NCBI RefSeq assembly: GCF_007954585.1
Contig: NZ_CP042382.1
Span: forward strand, 310,001 to 374,000
Direction of reading: 5' to 3'
Length of the DNA stretch: 64,000 nt
From: Pistricoccus aurantiacus
Lineage (GTDB): Bacteria; Pseudomonadota; Gammaproteobacteria; Pseudomonadales; Halomonadaceae
In this document: positions 61,648 to 64,000 of the stretch, piece by piece
How positions within the stretch are numbered: position 1 is the stretch's first letter
How the letters are laid out: every line of letters starts with the position of its first letter
The notes under the pieces: generated by a model
Told to the model about the DNA's origin: nothing
Databases searched by the model: none
The model's input: the letters and a program-made list of their open reading frames with translations, nothing else
Program-made: the position numbers and the translations under genes

Positions 61648-63651
61648 ATGACGTTCCCTCCTCCGCTGGCACCGCTTGCCGTCTTGGCACATCCGGTTCT
61701 CGATTGGAGCGATCAAGCGGCGCCCCACTCCCGCCACTTCGGCGACGTGTACTTCTCCCGCCAGAGCGGCCAAGCGGAAACCGAGCATGTCTTTCTGAAA
61801 GGCAACGACCTGCCCGGACGTTTCGCCGCCTGGCAGGAGACGCGCCCCTTCGTGGTCGGCGAAACCGGCTTCGGTACCGGGCTCAATATGCTGTGTGCCG
61901 CCGCCTGTTTTCACGATCACGCTCCACCTGACACGCGCCTGCATCTGGTTTCCACGGAGCGATTTCCCTTGCAGCGCGACGATCTGGCCCGAGCGCTCTC
62001 GGCCTGGCCGGCATTGACGCATCTGGCCAGGCCGCTTATCGACCAGTGGCCGCTGCCGGTCGGCGGCGTACATCGGCTGTGGCTCGATGAGCGAGTGATC
62101 CTGGATCTGCATTTCGGCGACAGCGTCGAGCGGCTGGCTCGGCTTGACGGCAAGGTGGATGCCTGGTTCCTGGACGGCTTCGCTCCGGCGAAAAATCCCG
62201 AGATGTGGCAGCCGGCGCTGCTCAAAGCCATGGCAGCGGCCAGTCGCCCGGGAGCTACCTTCTCTACTTTCACCTGCGCCGGGGTGGTCAAGCGTGGCCT
62301 GAGCGCGGCGGGATTTGCCTGGCGCAAGGCGCCGGGGTTCGGGCGCAAACGGGAAATGCTGCGGGGCGAGATCGAGCGCCCGCCGCAGGACGACTTTCGC
62401 CACGACACGCCCTGGTTCGTGCCACCGCCAGCTCGACGCGCTCGTCACGTGGCGGTGATCGGCGCGGGCGTTGCCGGGGCCAGCGTGGCCCACGCCCTGG
62501 CGCGGCGCGGTATCTCGGTGACGCTTCTCGACAGGACCGCTCCCGGCGCCGGCGCTTCCGGCAACGATCAGGGGGCGCTCTACGTCAAACTCGCCGCGCA
62601 GACCAACCTGCAAAGCCGTTTCTATCTCGCCGGCCTGCAGCACAGCCGACGCTGGCTGGCGCAGCTTGATCCGGAACGCACGCTCTGGCGAGACTGCGGG
62701 GTGCTGCAGCTGGCTACCAATTACCGAGAAGCCAGGCGCCAGGCGCGCTTTCTCGCCAACCATCCGCTGCCCGCGAGCCTTGTCGAAGGGGTGGACGCGG
62801 CCACCGCCAGCGCTCGGTCAGGCATCCGACTTGAGCACGGCGGGCTCGATTATCCAAATGCCGGCTGGGTGCGGCCCCGAGCGATCTGCCAGCGGCTCGC
62901 CGCCGCCCCGGGAATCATGTTTCGTCGGGGGACGGTCGAGTGCCTTGTTTCCAACGATAGGGGTTGGCAACTGGTGCTGGCGAATGGCGAACGCCTCGAA
63001 GCAGATCACGTAGTCATCGCCAATGCCGCCCAGGCAAGCCGGTTCGCCCAGAGCGAGGCGTTTCCCTTGCAGGTGGTGCGCGGCCAGATCACGCAAATCG
63101 AACTGGATGGAAAAGCGACTCCCGAACTCAAGCGAGTCGTCTGCGCTGGGGGTTACGTGCCGCCGCCCCTCGACGGGAGGCTGATCGTCGGCGCCAGCTT
63201 TCGGCCCAACGATAGCGGACAGGAACTTCGTGACGAAGAACACGCCGCCAACCTGGCGGAACTGGCGAAAACACTCCCCGCCTATTTTGAAGCGCTCCAG
63301 CAGGCCGATGTCGAACTCGATCCCACTCGCCTTCAAGGCCGCGTGGCCCTGCGCGCCGCCAGCCCGGACAAGACCCCCTATGCGGGGCCGGTGCCGATCG
63401 CCAAGCGCTGGCATGAGGATTACGCAATGCTCGCCAAGGACGCCAGACGTACTCCGGCAACGCCCGGCGCGCATCATCCGGGGCTCTGGATCAGCACTGC
63501 TCACGGCTCTCGAGGCTTCGCCAGCGCCCCGCTGTGCGCGGAAATCATTGCCTCGCGGCTCTGCGACGAACCTCTGCCCCTGGAACGGGAACTGGTGGAT
63601 CACCTGCACCCGGGGCGACGACTGATTCGCGAGCTGATTACGAGCCAATGA
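61648..63651 (+). CDS. mnmC: Bifunctional tRNA modification enzyme MnmC
   Basis: Completes mnm5(s2)U34 in tRNA wobble positions. The 667 residues match E. coli MnmC (668). The N-terminal methyltransferase (MnmC2) has VVGETGFGTGLNML and DAWFLDGFAPAKNPEMW. The C-terminal FAD oxidase (MnmC1) starts with HVAVIGAGVAGASVAHALARRG, then GASGNDQGALYVKL, and ends with LWISTAHGSRGFASAPLCAEI. TGAGGCA precedes the ATG. Confidence 0.95.
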   Translation: MTFPPPLAPLAVLAHPVLDWSDQAAPHSRHFGDVYFSRQSGQAETEHVFLKGNDLPGRFAAWQETRPFVVGETGFGTGLNMLCAAACFHDHAPPDTRLHLVSTERFPLQRDDLARALSAWPALTHLARPLIDQWPLPVGGVHRLWLDERVILDLHFGDSVERLARLDGKVDAWFLDGFAPAKNPEMWQPALLKAMAAASRPGATFSTFTCAGVVKRGLSAAGFAWRKAPGFGRKREMLRGEIERPPQDDFRHDTPWFVPPPARRARHVAVIGAGVAGASVAHALARRGISVTLLDRTAPGAGASGNDQGALYVKLAAQTNLQSRFYLAGLQHSRRWLAQLDPERTLWRDCGVLQLATNYREARRQARFLANHPLPASLVEGVDAATASARSGIRLEHGGLDYPNAGWVRPRAICQRLAAAPGIMFRRGTVECLVSNDRGWQLVLANGERLEADHVVIANAAQASRFAQSEAFPLQVVRGQITQIELDGKATPELKRVVCAGGYVPPPLDGRLIVGASFRPNDSGQELRDEEHAANLAELAKTLPAYFEALQQADVELDPTRLQGRVALRAASPDKTPYAGPVPIAKRWHEDYAMLAKDARRTPATPGAHHPGLWISTAHGSRGFASAPLCAEIIASRLCDEPLPLERELVDHLHPGRRLIRELITSQ

Positions 63652-63740
63652 GATAGCCAGGCAAAGGACATTCAGGTTTAGTGGTGTGCGGGAGGATTGT
63701 GATCTAGTGTGAAGCAATCGCCCATATCAAGGACAAGACG

Positions 63741-64000
63741 ATGCGCCTTATTCCATTGATTGGCGCCTTGGCGGCGCTGACATTCACCGCTACCGCCACT
63801 GCACAACAGATCGATAGCGTCGAGGTACGCGATCCCATCCATATGTTGACCGGTAAAGGCGGCAACATCGGCGTGCTGATCGGCGAAGACGGCACCTTCA
63901 TGATCGACGACAAGTTCGCCCCGCTGACCGAGGCAATCCTGGCGGAGGTGGAACAGCTTGGTGGCAGCGCTCCGACCTTTTTGATCAACACTCATTTCCA
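63741..64000 (+). CDS. Metallo-beta-lactamase-fold protein, 5' part
   Basis: AAGGACAAG precedes the ATG. 86 codons are present before the right edge of the window. It starts with a signal peptide (LIPLIGALAALTFTATATAQQ), followed by IHMLTGKGGNIGVLIGEDGTFMIDDKF and the beginning of the metal motif, INTHFH. The rest lies outside. It resembles periplasmic MBL hydrolases of the quinoprotein-relay type. Substrate unknown. Confidence 0.75.
   Translation, partial: MRLIPLIGALAALTFTATATAQQIDSVEVRDPIHMLTGKGGNIGVLIGEDGTFMIDDKFAPLTEAILAEVEQLGGSAPTFLINTHF

Noticed and set aside
1-64000. CRISPR arrays, rRNA or tRNA genes
   Set aside because: No regularly spaced direct repeats or recognisable rRNA/tRNA sequences were seen, though tRNA detection by eye is not exhaustive.

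Overview
The window looks like a chromosomal segment of a gammaproteobacterium, most likely a halophile of the Halomonadaceae. This rests on overall protein similarity, a PHB-type acetoacetyl-CoA reductase, minCDE-sbcB, guaBA, argA, mnmC and a glrKGR-type cluster, in a fairly GC-rich background. No tRNA, rRNA or CRISPR array was seen. Most genes are ordinary housekeeping genes, interrupted by four insertion sequences and one clearly foreign, AT-richer region.

Layout. 0-7.4 kb: minCDE-sbcB operon, a DUF349 protein and phaB. 7.8-9.8 kb: an IS1380-family element sits inside a DUF3465 gene. 9.9-17.3 kb: MscS channel, methyltransferase, symporter plus GNAT, DUF3140, and an OsmC-YcaO fusion with a GH114-like lipoprotein. 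17.5-20.3 kb: a two-gene DNA-repair operon (radical SAM protein plus UdgX-type protein) whose start overlaps a near-consensus LexA box. 20.3-24.3 kb: RHH protein, phzF, then an IS10-like element and an IS3-family element 65 bp apart. 24.6-28.7 kb: YdeP-type molybdoenzyme, DUF2231 membrane protein, PQQ-type dehydrogenase.

28.8-37.8 kb is the most interesting part. It carries two truncated integron-integrase (intI) fragments, each preceded by the same 15-bp attI-like sequence, and two attC-like palindromes in the same orientation. The cassette genes are a decayed BrnT-like toxin with an intact antitoxin, VapBC, and an AT-rich three-gene unit: HNH nuclease, unknown protein and minimal nucleotidyltransferase. 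One attC is split by an IS1182 element. One intI fragment keeps a LexA-box promoter. Between the relics lie tehB, a 3-methyladenine glycosylase and lplA; next to guaA lies an HTH/HicA-like pair.

37.8-49.7 kb: guaBA and xseA, normally divergent neighbours, are separated by a tctDE two-component system, an orphan binding protein, a tctCBA transporter and an AbrB-type membrane protein. 49.7-54 kb: glrR, a QseG-like lipoprotein and glrK. Upstream lie a strong terminator, a near-consensus sigma-54 promoter and two GlrR-type inverted repeats, which together suggest a GlmY-like small RNA. 54-64 kb: argA, pit with its DUF47 partner, a CYTH protein, a potassium channel, the yciO/PHP/yciI group, mnmC and the start of a metallo-beta-lactamase-fold protein.
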